Below, in pieces: positions 9,627 to 20,272 of a stretch of DNA of 64,000 nucleotides (its first letter is position 1; every line of letters starts with the position of its first letter). This DNA comes from Mesostigma viride (taxonomy: Eukaryota; Streptophyta; Mesostigmatophyceae; Mesostigmatales; Mesostigmataceae), in the NCBI GenBank assembly GCA_009746045.1, contig RPFO01000072.1, positions 3,260,823 through 3,324,822 on the forward strand, read 5' to 3'. The notes below the pieces were generated by a model. The model was not told the origin of the DNA, ran no database searches, and saw only the letters and a program-made list of their open reading frames with translations. Position numbers and translations under genes: made by a program.

Positions 9627-9945
9627 TTCTCAAAACCCTCAATTTTCTCACCCTTTGTGAGAATTTTTTGAGAAAATTGAGAAAAATCTCAATTTTTTTC
9701 CGCAAACGCTAGGCAAAAAATCTCACCAGGGTGAGATTTTGGTGAGAAAAAGGGGGTTTAGGTGAGATTGGGGTGAGAAAAAACCCTAAAGTGAGAAAAA
9801 AGGTGAGAATGGGTGAGAAAAAGTGAGAAAAAGTGAGAAAATTGAGAAAATTGAGAAGTTTTCCAACACGAGAAAAATCACTAACACGAGAAAAATCACA
9901 AGTCAACGTGGTGAGAAATTTCTCACCAAGAGTGTAACACGAGAA
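9627..9945. repeat. Left subterminal GTGAGAAA repeats
   Basis: Dense copies of GTGAGAAAA/TTGAGAAAATT variants on the plus strand. The opposite end carries the complementary TTTTCTCAC array. Such arrays are transposase-binding regions in known CACTA elements. Confidence 0.8.
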
Positions 9946-10392
9946 AAATCATGAGCTTTATTTCATTAAGTCCTTAACGTGAAAAAAAAACTCAACACCA
10001 CTTTGATATGCATTATAGGGTGCACAAAGGTGCAATATAGGGTTGTCATACAATATAAAACAGCACATCATTCCATAAACAATGCTGTCATTGAATTGAA
10101 TTGAATTGTAACATAACTCCGTTGGGAGTATATGTAGCACATAGCCCAGAGAAGGGGCATATGGCCTATCATACATTCTAAGCTACTTCCTGCAAGGGTG
10201 GGAATGTAAACAACACTTGCTCTAGGTGCACCAGGGGCACCTACACCCTCATGATCTTCACACTATGCCCAGCTAAGGGGGAGTATGTCATGTGGGGGAA
10301 GATCAACATGGCTATACAAGAGCTAGGGCATGGCTTCTCAGCAGGGCCACTACAAGGCCACTGTCTATCTATTCTACTGCTGCTGTATTCCC

Positions 10393-11866
10393 CTAGGCTG
10401 GGGCTGCCGGAGTCGCTGGGGCCGCGGTGGTTGAGGGGGTCGCGTGCCAGGGCTTGTGGCCGACGTAGATGTCCGCCCCCTTCCAGTACACCGGCTGGCC
10501 CGCCTTGGTCTGCCGGAGCTGGAGGTAGGTCGGCCATAGCTCCCGTCGCCGTTGTTGCTGCGCCAGGGTCAAGTCGTCGTCCACGGTGAAGGGAGTGTTC
10601 TCGAGCCGCTTGCGGCGTCTGAGGAACGAAACCTTGTCCGCTGGGCTCTTAAAGATGAGAAGAAGCGGAGGCGCCCCTGCCTTACCCCGCGCGCGGGGGA
10701 GGCAGTGGGCGGTCAGCTTAATCTCACCAAGGAGGCCCATGCGTGCAAGGATTTTGCTCTCAAACGCACGTGCAAGCTTCTCGGAATTCTCACCTTCCAC
10801 CAGGTCGAAGTTCTTGAGGATGGCGTTTAGGCTGCGCTTGGAGAGCTCGGCCTCCTCGCGGAGGTCAAGTGTCTGCCGCTGGAGCTGGGCTGCGACGGCG
10901 GAGGTGGTGGAGGTGGTATGTTGCTTAAGCATGTCCGCCCAGGTGGTGATGGGAGGAGCATCGCCGGCCAGGCCAGCCGGGGCTGGCTTGGCGGCAATGT
11001 CCTTCACCGCCTGGGCGGTGAGGCCTGCGGTGCTCTGCAGAACCTCGATAGCGATGGCGTTGTCCGGACGCTGGTCGATGTCACGGAGCTGGGCGGTGAT
11101 GGCGTCGGAGGTGGAGGTGGTGGCGGTGGAGGAGGCGAGGAGGGTGGAGGTGGCGGTGGAGATGGTGGAGGTGGCGGTGGAAGGAGGGGAAGCTCGGCAG
11201 TCAGCGTGCCGCCGATGGCCGCCACATCTGCAGCAATGGGGTCCGGATCCACGTGCTCCTCGAGGGCCTCCTTAAGGAGTGAGCGGATGGAGGATTCGGT
11301 AAAGGTGGTGGTGAGAGGCTTGGGGGGCCAAAGCTCCCCGATGGAGCGTCCAAGGAGGGAAAAGAGAGCGACTTGCTGGAGGTAGGGGCGGTGGAGGCTG
11401 GGAATGGTGTCGAAACAGGAGATACGAATCCAGCGAGGGTCAAAGAGGCGACCTTGGTTGAAGAGCTGCTTGCATAGTGCAAGAAGCGAGGCGTGCGTTC
11501 CATGAAACACGCAGACCAGGATGCGTTCCGTGGTAAGCGTGTCAAGGAAGCCGGGCTGGCTGGCTTCGGCGACAAAGTCGGCCGCTATCCAACTCGAAGA
11601 CTAAAAAAGTAACATGCATTAATGGCCCGCATGCATAAAGGGCCTGAATTCTGATGCGGGCCCAACGGCAGCACCGCCAAAGCAGATAAGGGCCCGCAGT
11701 CTGATGCGGGCCCCACGGCACCACCGCCATAGCAGAGCTCGAAGGTCGTGGTGCGCGTGAAACGTACGTATGCCCTTTGTCGGTAGGTGCCGTTGGGGTC
11801 AAATTGGGTGCCGCCAAAATCGGGCCGACGCGTCAATAGACTGAGGCCGTCGATGAGAGCCATCAT
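10393..11866 (-). CDS. Unknown protein of the CACTA-like element with an L1 ORF1p-like C-terminus
   Basis: A minus-strand gene appears to start at the ATG at 11,866 (MMALIDGLSLLTRRP). An intron with repeated GGGCCCGCATCAGA motifs probably ends at TTTTTTAG just before about 11,602. The next exon (ERILVCVFHGTHASLLALCK and following) leads into a Pro-rich linker (11,110-11,200). The last 200 codons (ITAQLRDIDQ to the stop at 10,393) contain a coiled-coil stretch, then LLLIFKSPADKVSFLRRRKR and DDDLTLAQQQRRRELWPTY. That pattern resembles the RNA-binding C-terminal domain of L1 ORF1-type proteins. A frame change within the Pro-rich linker needs an indel or small intron. Function unknown. Confidence 0.5.
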
Positions 11867-12879
11867 GCGGCTTGGGGAACTTCAGCTAAGTTAACTTAAC
11901 GCAAACCACTGGTCGCCCGCGTCGGGAACCGGCCCAACGGCTCTCCCGCAACAGAAAATTACGCGGCATACTGCATAAGTCGTCGGATTGTTACATTTCG
12001 ACGGTCAAGATTTCATGATGAGGTTTGCGTTCAATTTGCCGCAGTTTGCCGCCCAGAGAAAGTAGTTGTTGGACTCGTTGCCCACGATGAAACACAATCA
12101 AGCAAGCCGTTTCCGGCCCCACCGTGTAGGTCATGTAGTCGCTCTTCACGTCAGCCAGCCGTAATTTCAATGCACAAGGCTACACATTTCCATCTCCATT
12201 CATATTCATAATCCTGCACGACTCGAAAACGCGGACAAGATAACGGCAGGCTCGAGCTACCATGGTCCGGATTCTCCCGATTTCTGGCCTGCGCTGGTTG
12301 TCTCCTTGATATTGGCAACTCTCTCCGGTAAGAGATTTTCCGCAGTTTGGCTGTTTCGAAACGTTAATTAAGTGAGATGCCTTCGGATCAGGAGACTCAC
12401 ACAGCCGCGAAATCATGCCAAAGGTCATATGTTCGATCCCTTGCTGGTAGCTTCTGAGCTTTCTTATTTTCTGTGTTCCGCGGAATCTCAGATTTGGGCC
12501 GCTAGCGTTTTCACGTTTGTTGCTTTCTGATCCGACGACAACGTTGTGCCTTGCTCGTGTGACATCTGGCGCATGGTGTGATTCATGTGTATGGTGCTGC
12601 CTTGCCACATGGGGCTGCTTTGCCATAAGAGTGAATGTTGGGTTCTACACATTTGCTGCATGGACCGTTAGGTGCTGGTGAGCTCTTCCTTGTAGAATGG
12701 TGATGTCTATGTCAAGGATCTGATTTCTTTTCCTCTTGCGTATATTGTGTCGGTTTGCTTTATTTCTTGCAGGGACCACGAGAGTAAAATGCAAGCGGTT
12801 CCACTTTCAAGTCAGCATGTGACGCCCTGTCGACCGGCCCGCTTTGTTAGCTAGCTACCATATAGTATTTGATGATAGG
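11867..12879. other. Non-coding part of the CACTA-like element
   Basis: No gene with convincing codon use on either strand. A minus-strand open stretch at 12,180-12,626 has no recognisable domain and is left unannotated. Confidence 0.4.
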
Positions 12880-13029
12880 CATTGAATGCGGAAGATGTCA
12901 TAACGCCATAACAGACTGTGTTGAACAGGCATTGAATGCCGAAGATGTCATAACGCCATAACAGACTGTGTTGAACAGGCATATTTGAATGCCGAAGATG
13001 TACATAACGCCATAACAGTGTTGAATAGT
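12880..13029. repeat. Tandem repeat, about 50 bp x 3
   Basis: Three units with the core GAAGATGTCATAACGCCATA and ending near GTGTTGAA. The third unit has small indels. Confidence 0.85.
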
Positions 13030-13184
13030 TGAATCAACGGGTTCTTGCAGCTGTAAACATTAAAATTATTCAAACATTTAATGAAAAAATCATTATTGTT
13101 CATGCTGTCTTGAACAGCGGTTGTTACTGGCACTGCATGCATGTGTCTGCTGCCAGCATATTGCATTATGGGTGTGTTTTTCAG

Positions 13185-13517
13185 CGCTGTGTTTTCTCAC
13201 TTTTCTCACTTTTCTCACGTCCTGTTTTTCTCACTTTTCTCACTTTTCTCACGTCCTGATTTTCTCACTTTTCTCACGTTTCACACCTCCCGTTTTTCTC
13301 ACTTATCTCACGTCCTGTTTTTTGAGATTTTTCTCACGTTTTTCCCCTTTTTTCACCTTTTTGGGGCAATCTCACCCGGGTGAGAAACGTGTTTTCTCAC
13401 CCATTCTCACCCCATTCTCACCCTTTTTTCTCACCTTTCTCACCCATTCTCACCCATTTCTCACCCTTTTTCTCACCTTTCTCACCCTTTTTCTCACCAT
13501 TTCTCACCCATTCTCAA
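13185..13517. repeat. Right subterminal TTTCTCAC repeats
   Basis: Complement of the left array: dense TTTTCTCAC and CACCCATTCTCAC variants next to the right terminal repeat. Confidence 0.8.
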
Positions 13518-13533
13518 AGCCGAGTTCCTAGTG

Positions 13534-13914
13534 CAGGACAGCGTCGGCTTCCACCTGCGCCGAGCGTGCCTCATCTGCCGACGAGGGCTGCATGCCAACT
13601 GACAAGCCGAGAGAGCTAGACTCTGACTCCTCGCCCGACTCCCCGCCAGTCTTCTCACCCGACGAGGTGACACCCGGCCCCGCACCACACGGTGCATATG
13701 GCGGACCCCTCGGAGCCCGTGCCACCACCGGTGTCGAACCCCTCACCCGACGCATGAGAGGGATGCGCACAACTTCCTGCACAACGTCCCGGTAAGACGG
13801 GTCCTCCTCCTCAGCGTCATCGGGGTGCATCTCATCCCGGGTGTTCCTGTCCAAAATCTCCTGGCGCAAACTCGCCAGATCCGAGTCTGATGTCCCCGAG
13901 TCGTCAGACAACAT
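13534..13914 (-). CDS. N-terminal gag segment, retrotransposon 1
   Basis: Starts MLSDDSGTSDSDLASLRQEI at 13,914, about 195 bp inside the 5' LTR border. Strongly acidic and Ser-rich, no recognised domain. At 13,534 it is cut by the CACTA-like insertion. Without that, it continues in frame into the coiled-coil part ending at 9,600. I chose this ATG because it is the first in frame after the LTR and the following 120 codons are open. Confidence 0.7.
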
Positions 13915-14535
13915 GGGGGACGAGGATGACTGATACTACGGCACCTCCTCTTCTGAAGATGCCTCCTTCAGGGCCTTGCCCTTGTTGTTCGGAGCGTTCT
14001 TGGGAGCCATTTTTCGAAAAATGTGGGTAGAAAAAGAGAGTGTGAAAAATGGGTTTGTTTTTGCTCGTCGTTTTTAACGCGTGTGTTTTTACCGGAGTTT
14101 TTTAATGCAAGTTATGGGAAACACAGAGCTGGAAATGCTCAGGCAGTGCCAAATGGCGTGTGTGTGAACGACGAGACACCTTGGCATTAGGATAGAATGG
14201 CACAAATACCGCTGGTCAGCCGTCACTTGCGGCTGACCAGACTTTGCGTAAGTTAAGCCTAACTTACTGATCCTGGACGGACTAGCCTATCAATTACAAC
14301 CTGATCTAGTCAGTCCTAATAACATGACAACTACAGTCCCGGTACTGAGGTACCGGCTCATCACATACTGAGTATAGCCATGTGTCCATGCCACGACTGC
14401 TCTAGTCCAGCACCGTCCCAGTACCCAATTGAGTTATATACAACGATTCCTGCGGAATCGATACTAAGCGCTTAGTATCGATTCCGCAGGAATCGTTGTA
14501 TATAACTAAGACTGTTGCGACACGCCGGCATCCCG

Positions 14536-14546
14536 GGTTCGAATCC
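14536..14546 (+). promoter_or_regulatory. tRNA-like B box (Pol III) inside the small element
   Basis: GGTTCGAATCC is a perfect B-box/T-loop sequence within CCCGGGTTCGAATCCCGC, which can form a T-arm-like stem. It lies 29 bp after the left palindrome. No full tRNA can be drawn. A weak A-box-like TAACTAAGACTG overlaps the palindrome end. Confidence 0.5.
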
Positions 14547-14869
14547 CGCTAGGATCGTTCCGGGGGTGGATTTTTCGCCTAGTAATACGAATAACGTTGC
14601 GGACGCTAATCGTTCGGCCTAATATGTTAATCGAAATAGGCAAGTGCTCTCCGCTTACTAGGCGGAGTACCAGCGCTAGCTATTCGACTGATATGATGTG
14701 CTCAACCGGCTAATCATCTGTGTTGTTCGACGTCGCTCCGAAAATCGGCTAAGTCCCCGAAATCGGCTAAGTTCCACGCGATGTCTCGCTATAATGGACT
14801 AGGCCTAGTTCGGTGGCTCGCTGGGCACCGAGTATGATAGGCCGCTGGCCTCTGACCCCCTGTCGAATA

Positions 14870-14968
14870 GGAAATTTCGACAATCGAATAAGGAAAATTC
14901 GATAATCGAATAGGAAAGTTCGATGGTCGAATAGGCAACTTCGATAATCGAATAGCCAATTCGATGAC
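14870..14968. repeat. Degenerate tandem repeat with TCGAATAGG units
   Basis: About five units of roughly 20-22 bp (AATCGAATAGGAAAGTTCGA-like) in the 3' half of the small element. Confidence 0.7.
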
Positions 14969-15158
14969 CCGACTAGTATCGGCCTTAGCCTTGCCGGCGC
15001 AAGCAAAAGTTTTAGTTATATACAACGATTCCTGCGGAATCGATACTAAGCGCTTAGTATCGATTCCGCAGGAATCGTTGTATATAACTAATTGGGCGCC
15101 GGCGGTGCTGGCACGTGTCCACTTAGGCTACAGACGGGAGACTTAGACTAACTCTGAC

Positions 15159-17975
15159 TGCACGTCGCGTCCCGCGTGACCAACGGACGCGGAGTCCCAT
15201 GGATGGCATGCGGCCAAGTATTATTATAGGGAGCCTTCCGGCTGGCGGCTGTGAGTCACGGCTCCCTGACTTCCTGGCGCGTGAGGGACGTGCATGGCTT
15301 CTCGTGCAACCGCACGTGATTAATTTCAATAGTGCGGCACGGTGCATGGAGACGGCACGGTGCATGGAGGCTGTTGCAACACCGATGCGACTGGGCGATC
15401 AGGCATGGTGGGGCCTGTATTGAATCGTGGTCGGCCGGCAAACAGATGTACAGCACCTTGCATGTTGAATTGTCGGTAGCCAACCAATTGGCTACCCCGG
15501 CATTGAGTCGACGCCTAGCTGGGTCAGGGAACTCCCGGGCTCGAGTACCCGTGCATGCAGGGCGCGTCCGCGTCCGCCGCGACTGTCGGGATTAAGGCCC
15601 CCCGGGGCTGCAAGCATATGCGGGCACGGTGCAGTTGCATGCATGGCGACAGCACGTACTGCCAGCAGTAGTGGTGGATGACCCAGCCGGTCGTGGTTGC
15701 ACTGGTTGCACTGGTGCCGGTCGTGGTTGCATTAGAAGCCGGTGGCAGTGTCCGGTCATTGTCTCACCGCCTCAACAGTGCGCGTGCATGGTGCCGATGC
15801 CACATGATGTGGCGCTGTCGCCCCGCAGACTGCCGGTGTCCGAGTATAACATGCACCCGGTATCACTGCATAGGGCCGGTACATCCGCTCTGAGCGGACC
15901 CGGCGCTGACGCGCGCTGAGCCATGGCAGAGCACTGAGGTACATGGGACGTGCGGGATGTGGCCGTCGAGGGCGAGTCACGGGGACTGTAGTAACGGCGA
16001 CCCGAGACTGAGAGGCAGGCAGGATCGAGCTGCCGGCCGGAGTCTGAGCGCCTAGTCACTGCCCGCGACCCTGTGCATGGCTACCATCGCGCAGTGTTCG
16101 CATCCCTCCTGTGGGCTGAGCCCGGTAGGGAGTTGTTCCTTGCACCACTGGTGGAGGCCGATCGAGCGTGATTTGCAAGTGGCTCGTGTCCGCGCGCCTA
16201 CGAGGTTGCATGGATGAGGGACTCAGAGCAGGGCGTTCCATGTGCATGGCGGGCGGGCTGTGTGGGCTTCAAAATGTACTATACCCCATGGCCATGCAAT
16301 GGTATACAACAGGGGTGGTGAGAGCCCTTCAAGCTTCGAGTGGGGGATGTGGCAATGCGCGGTGGGGACTGCATACATAGGGGCGTGTTTCTGTTGCGGG
16401 AATCGGGCTCCTGGGCAAGACAGCCAAGCGGGGTGGACAGGCGGTGATCGGTCGTGCGCGGCATTGACCCCGGCCCACGATCGCTGTATGTGCTTGAGCA
16501 CCTGTGTGCTGGGCGCGATCGAGCCCGAGGAGGAGCTCTTGTTTGGGGCTGCGGGGTTGCTTCGGCCCTACTCCATGAACAGCACGGTGTCGCGCAGGGG
16601 CAACGTTACTGATATACGGCAGTTCCTGCAAGGCGTGTCACTCCCCGACCGGTGCCCATTGCATTGTATAAGTGCGGGCATTGCGGGCCGGCTATGCAGT
16701 CCACGTCGGCGGCCTCGAGCATCACATGCATATGGGCCTGCGCAAACATCAACCGTGCTCTTGCGGTGCGAGTGTCACGGAGGGTGTGACTGCGAGCTGA
16801 GGAGTTTTCCCCCGCTTGCGGTGGAGTTCAGGCACATTGGCAGTAAGGAATGCGAGGACCGGCGACTGCTCCGGTCTATGCACGTCGGCCGGAGTGGTGT
16901 TGTGCCTAACTTACTGCAGCTTCGTGGAGGAGTTGGCAGGGCGCACTCGATCCAGTGGACACGCTGGGGCCCTGCTAGTTTTGGGCACTTAACGTGCCAT
17001 ATTATCCAAGTTTCCGGTGTTGATCGACTTTGCCTGTTTCCTGCACTGGATAGAGACGGCGGGGCGCACTCTAGTGGACACACTAGGGCCTTGAGGGCAC
17101 CTGCATGCGTTCGCAGGTGCAGGGGAGGCGCACTCTAGCGGCCTCGCTAGGGCTTCCCCCTCTATACAGCCACTCCAGCGGCGGCCAGGGACGGCCACGT
17201 TGCATGGTCGGTTGGCTCACGGCGCGCCTGTATTTGAGAGGACGCGTACAGCTGTCGGTAGTGAGGCGATGGATCAGATTCTTCTGGTGCACGCCCTCGC
17301 TTCTGAGCATGGGGCCTGCACTGCATGCTGTGCCTCACCGTCGTCGACGCTAGTAGTACTTCTTAATCGTCATGTGATTACGCGCATCAGTCGCGCTGTA
17401 AGGCTGGGTTTCGGCTGGACGGGATCAGTACATGACTGGCCACCTCGTCGGCCGGATCATCAAGTTGTATGCATGAAAAATATTCCCTCCTGCTGACAGT
17501 CCCGATTGGCTATATAAAGAGTTGCCCTTGCGTGGCAAGTCTGGGGGGACCTGGTTTCACTGGCCCGTTGGTGCACAAGGGCTGGGACATAGTACCCCTA
17601 TGGTCAACATTTCATCAAGTTTGAGGCTGCTCAGGACCTCAGGACTGGTTGCGCGGGATTACATGGACTGTGCATTATTATGTGGATGGGATAGGGCACG
17701 CGGTGGCGCCCCCTAAGGTGGCTCCAGTGGATCGGCGCGTCAACAACGGCGGTCGCTGAGATGGTTGTGAGAGTTTTATGACGGATGGCGGAATGATCCT
17801 GTCATCCTGTTTCATGCTACTACGTCAGGGTTGGTCCTGTGTATCAACCTCTAGAGGAATCGGTATTACTATAACCTGCGGGTGAACCGGGGTTGGGACA
17901 TAGTACTCTTATAGTAGCGTAGCTTACTTGTTTAATTCCTTTCTATCTCTTGTACGGTAGGGACTACCGACCCCC
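15159..17975. other. Unassigned GC-rich sequence, possibly interior of an old LTR element
   Basis: No gene I can defend. Long open stretches occur (for example 16,242-17,138) but lack domains and conserved motifs. Three partial repeats beginning GGCGCACTC lie near 16,938, 17,065 and 17,127. A TATATAAAG-like box is at about 17,511. The polypurine tract and LTR-like start that follow suggest this is the decayed interior of the gypsy-like element. Confidence 0.35.
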
Positions 17976-18472
17976 GTGGGGGGGGAGGAGTGTTACGTCC
18001 CGGCCCTTGTGGACGGACGTAACAATGGAATAAATTATGTAGTTTGACTTGTTGTCATAGTCCGTAGGACTTTGGGACTCATTTCGGGACTTAATTTGGG
18101 AATTGTCCCTTGGTCAGGACTTTTGTATGGAACTATGACAGTTTGTGTGATTCGGACCAGTTATTTTGGGCCTAGGTTGTTGTATGCGTGTATCTTCTAG
18201 GGGCCGGTGCAGTCGCGCCGCGCTGTGTACTTTATAGCTAGTTGAGATATTGTACTCATGCGTGGATTCTGTAGGCGAGGGTCGATGTCGACCCGAGGAT
18301 CTTGTGCGGACTGCATGCTTTGGAAGGTCGGCGCCATGTCGGTGCCCCTTGCCAGCGTAGTGGCAGACCTAGGTGAAATTGGTCCGAGGACGAGAGTCTC
18401 GTCCTCTTGGTTTGATGAATGTAAAGTGCGATGACGCCTTCATATTAAACCTGGGGCAACTATCCATTTGTA

Positions 18473-18735
18473 ATCGGTGTTCTCTGAACGTAGTTTCTTT
18501 ATAACAGATGAGAATGAACGCCGCTATGTGAGTGGTACTACGGGACGACGGGCCTTGGGCTGGACCGGTTCCATGAGTTAGAATTAGTTGGCCAGTTTTG
18601 TATGGCCATTTCTAGTTCGTTAAGTTAAGTAGCAATTAAGTTACTGTTGCTGACGGCTCATGAGGCGAGCCCGGGCTACGCCGCCCTAAAGTGCCATTTG
18701 CACGATGTTCTAGGTCTCTTTTTCTTGTCATCGGA
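18473..18735 (+). repeat. Segmental repeat A, copy 1
   Basis: About 256 bp (from ATCGGTGTTCTCTGAACGTA to TCTCTTTTTCTTGTC), nearly identical to 19,857-20,112. Confidence 0.92.
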
Positions 18736-19732
18736 TGTATGGGGTATGGGTATGGCGGATTACAAGAAATTTAATGCTGCCCTAATCGCGTCAGCCTATT
18801 TGGCTGGCGGTGGCCGATTAGAGATGGCGCGTGACTGACATAGCTTGAACAGTCACGTGACTGTGAAAAAGAAATTAAAATTACCCTCGTCGGTTTTCTC
18901 CCCGCAGCTGGGTTCTTGGCCGACGAGAGACTATAAAATACTTCGCGTTTGCCTGCGCGTGGCACCTGTACGGAACTCTGAAACCATGAGTAAGATTTCC
19001 GTGCCACGCTGCAGTGCCTACCGCTTTGCTGCGGAATGTCGCAGCAGGGTTGCAGTTCCTGACTGCTGACTGCCGAAGGAAGGGTGGTCGGGTTACTTCT
19101 AGTGGGCACTGTGATGGACGACAAATCTGTCGGCCCTCGCGAAAGTAGAAAAATATTTACCAGCATCCGCTCTTATGGGTGCGTGAGGTCTCGGGAATGT
19201 GGTGGGGACGAATTCCGGAATTATGCAATATTTCGATTCAGACCGAGACTTAAGGGGCCAGTTTAACAGACGGACCTGGGCCGGGCAGGACCAAATATTT
19301 TGGCCGGCCCAGTTGCGCTTGCGCTTTATCGGCCGCTGGGGTGTGTGATGAGAGCCTGCTCATCAACTAAAACCTGAAATATGGAAAGTTACTCCCCCAG
19401 GTGACAACGTTGACAGTAATCGAGATATGGTGGCATCGGGTGTCGTCCTACAAGTTGTCGTCACGTTAGGGCGGCACTGGCCTTTGAGGGAGGTCCGTGA
19501 TCGTTAAACGAGGCGTCTTCTTCCTTGTCTTTGCGTGCACATTCAACACCCTCTTTTACTGGCCGAGGGTGGAAGGCTGGGGGGGCCCTGCGAAGGGTTA
19601 TCGTGCATGAGGCTCGCTACAGCCGCCGGCGATTGTAATGGTCGTGACCGTTGCGGCAGGGCAGCCTCGAGAGCCACTGAGCGAAAGTGGTTGGCGGAGC
19701 TTTGGAGATAAAGCACCAGGAAAGGGGGGTTG

Positions 19733-20272
19733 GGTAACGAGAACTACAATCAATCATGAAATGGGTGCAGCGTGGCAGGCTCACTCATGGGTTCTGTAAT
19801 TGCCCACTTATTGTTTTAATCAAATGTTGGTGGATTGGTAATAGTGGGAATAGAATCGGTGTTCTCTGAACGTAGTTTCTTTATAACAGATGAGAATGAA
19901 CGCCGCTATGTGAGTGGTACTACGGGACGGTGGGCCTTGGGCTGGACCGGTTCCATGAGTTAGAATTAGTTGGCCAGTTTTGTATGGCCATTTCTAGTTC
20001 GTTAAGTTAAGTAGCAATTAAGTTACTGTTGCTGACGGCTCATGAGGCGAGCCCGGGCTACGCCGCCCTAAAGTGCCATTTGCACGATGTTCTAGGTCTC
20101 TTTTTCTTGTCCCGCCCCCCCTCCCTCTTCTTGTGTTTGTTTCTAGGGTAACGAGAACTACAATCAATCATGAAATGGGTGCAGCGTGGCAGGCTCACTC
20201 ATGGGTTCTGTAATTGCCCACTTATTGTTTTAATCAAATGTTGGTGGATTGGTAATAGTGGGAATAGAATTG
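19733..20272 (+). repeat. Segmental repeats B-A-B
   Basis: Repeat B (about 125 bp, starting GGTAACGAGAACTACAATCA) occurs at 19,733-19,857 and 20,148-20,272. Between the two lies the second copy of repeat A (19,857-20,112). The arrangement looks like unequal exchange or local copying. Confidence 0.9.

Larger units (their letters stand above)
9601..13533. mobile_element. CACTA-like DNA transposon inserted in gag
   Basis: Ends are inverted repeats: CACTAGGAACTC at 9,601 and its complement GAGTTCCTAGTG ending at 13,533. The flanks share a 2-bp duplication CA (9,599-9,600 and 13,534-13,535). Subterminal blocks of about 330 bp hold many GTGAGAAA-type motifs in inverted orientation (9,627-9,945 and 13,185-13,517), typical of CACTA elements. 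Excision restores the retrotransposon gag frame, independent proof of the borders. No CACTA transposase was recognised. The only credible gene is at 10,393-11,866, so the element may be non-autonomous with captured or atypical coding content. Confidence 0.85.
14432..15089 (+). mobile_element. Small element with 76-bp palindromic terminal repeats
   Basis: Identical 76-bp repeats at 14,432-14,507 and 15,014-15,089, each a perfect palindrome (start AGTTATATACAACGATTCCT, centre AAGCGCTT). The TSD AATTG is at 14,427-14,431 and 15,090-15,094. The partner LTR at 3,333-3,337 shows the empty site with a single AATTG. The interior is 506 bp and non-coding. Repeats that are simultaneously direct and inverted, 5-bp TSDs and a solo copy elsewhere fit a miniature LTR (TRIM-like) element; a foldback DNA transposon is the alternative. 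Ends AGTTA/TAACT match the LTR ends of retrotransposons 1 and 2. Confidence 0.88.
3019..15153 (-). mobile_element. LTR retrotransposon 1, copia-related, with INT before PR
   Basis: Two LTRs (3,019-3,396 and 14,110-15,153, the latter enlarged by an insertion) bound the element. The 5-bp TSD CTGAC is at 3,014-3,018 and 15,154-15,158. LTR ends are AGTTAG...CATAACT on the minus strand, not TG..CA. The minus-strand order is 5' LTR, gag (13,914-13,534 then 9,600-7,635), zinc knuckle, integrase, protease-like domain, reverse transcriptase, RNase H, 3' LTR. A CACTA-like transposon at 9,601-13,533 splits gag. About six differences between the LTRs in 378 bp suggest a fairly recent insertion. It shares order and motifs with retrotransposon 2. 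Confidence 0.9.
14110..15153 (-). repeat. 5' LTR of retrotransposon 1, interrupted
   Basis: Same 378-bp LTR as 3,019-3,396, split at AATTG by a 658-bp palindrome-ended element. 14,110-14,431 and 15,095-15,153 are the LTR parts. Confidence 0.93.

Noticed and set aside
12180-12626. 148-codon minus-strand frame in the CACTA-like element
   Set aside because: No recognisable motif or codon bias.
14432-14507. Palindrome as a transcription terminator or replication origin
   Set aside because: Copies at unrelated sites with target duplications show that it is mobile DNA.
14508-14560. tRNA gene at the B box
   Set aside because: Only a T-arm can be formed; no D-arm, anticodon arm or matching acceptor strand, and the 5' half would have to lie in the palindrome.
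16242-17138. 298-codon open frame
   Set aside because: No domain, no convincing codon pattern, GC-rich sequence with several overlapping open frames.
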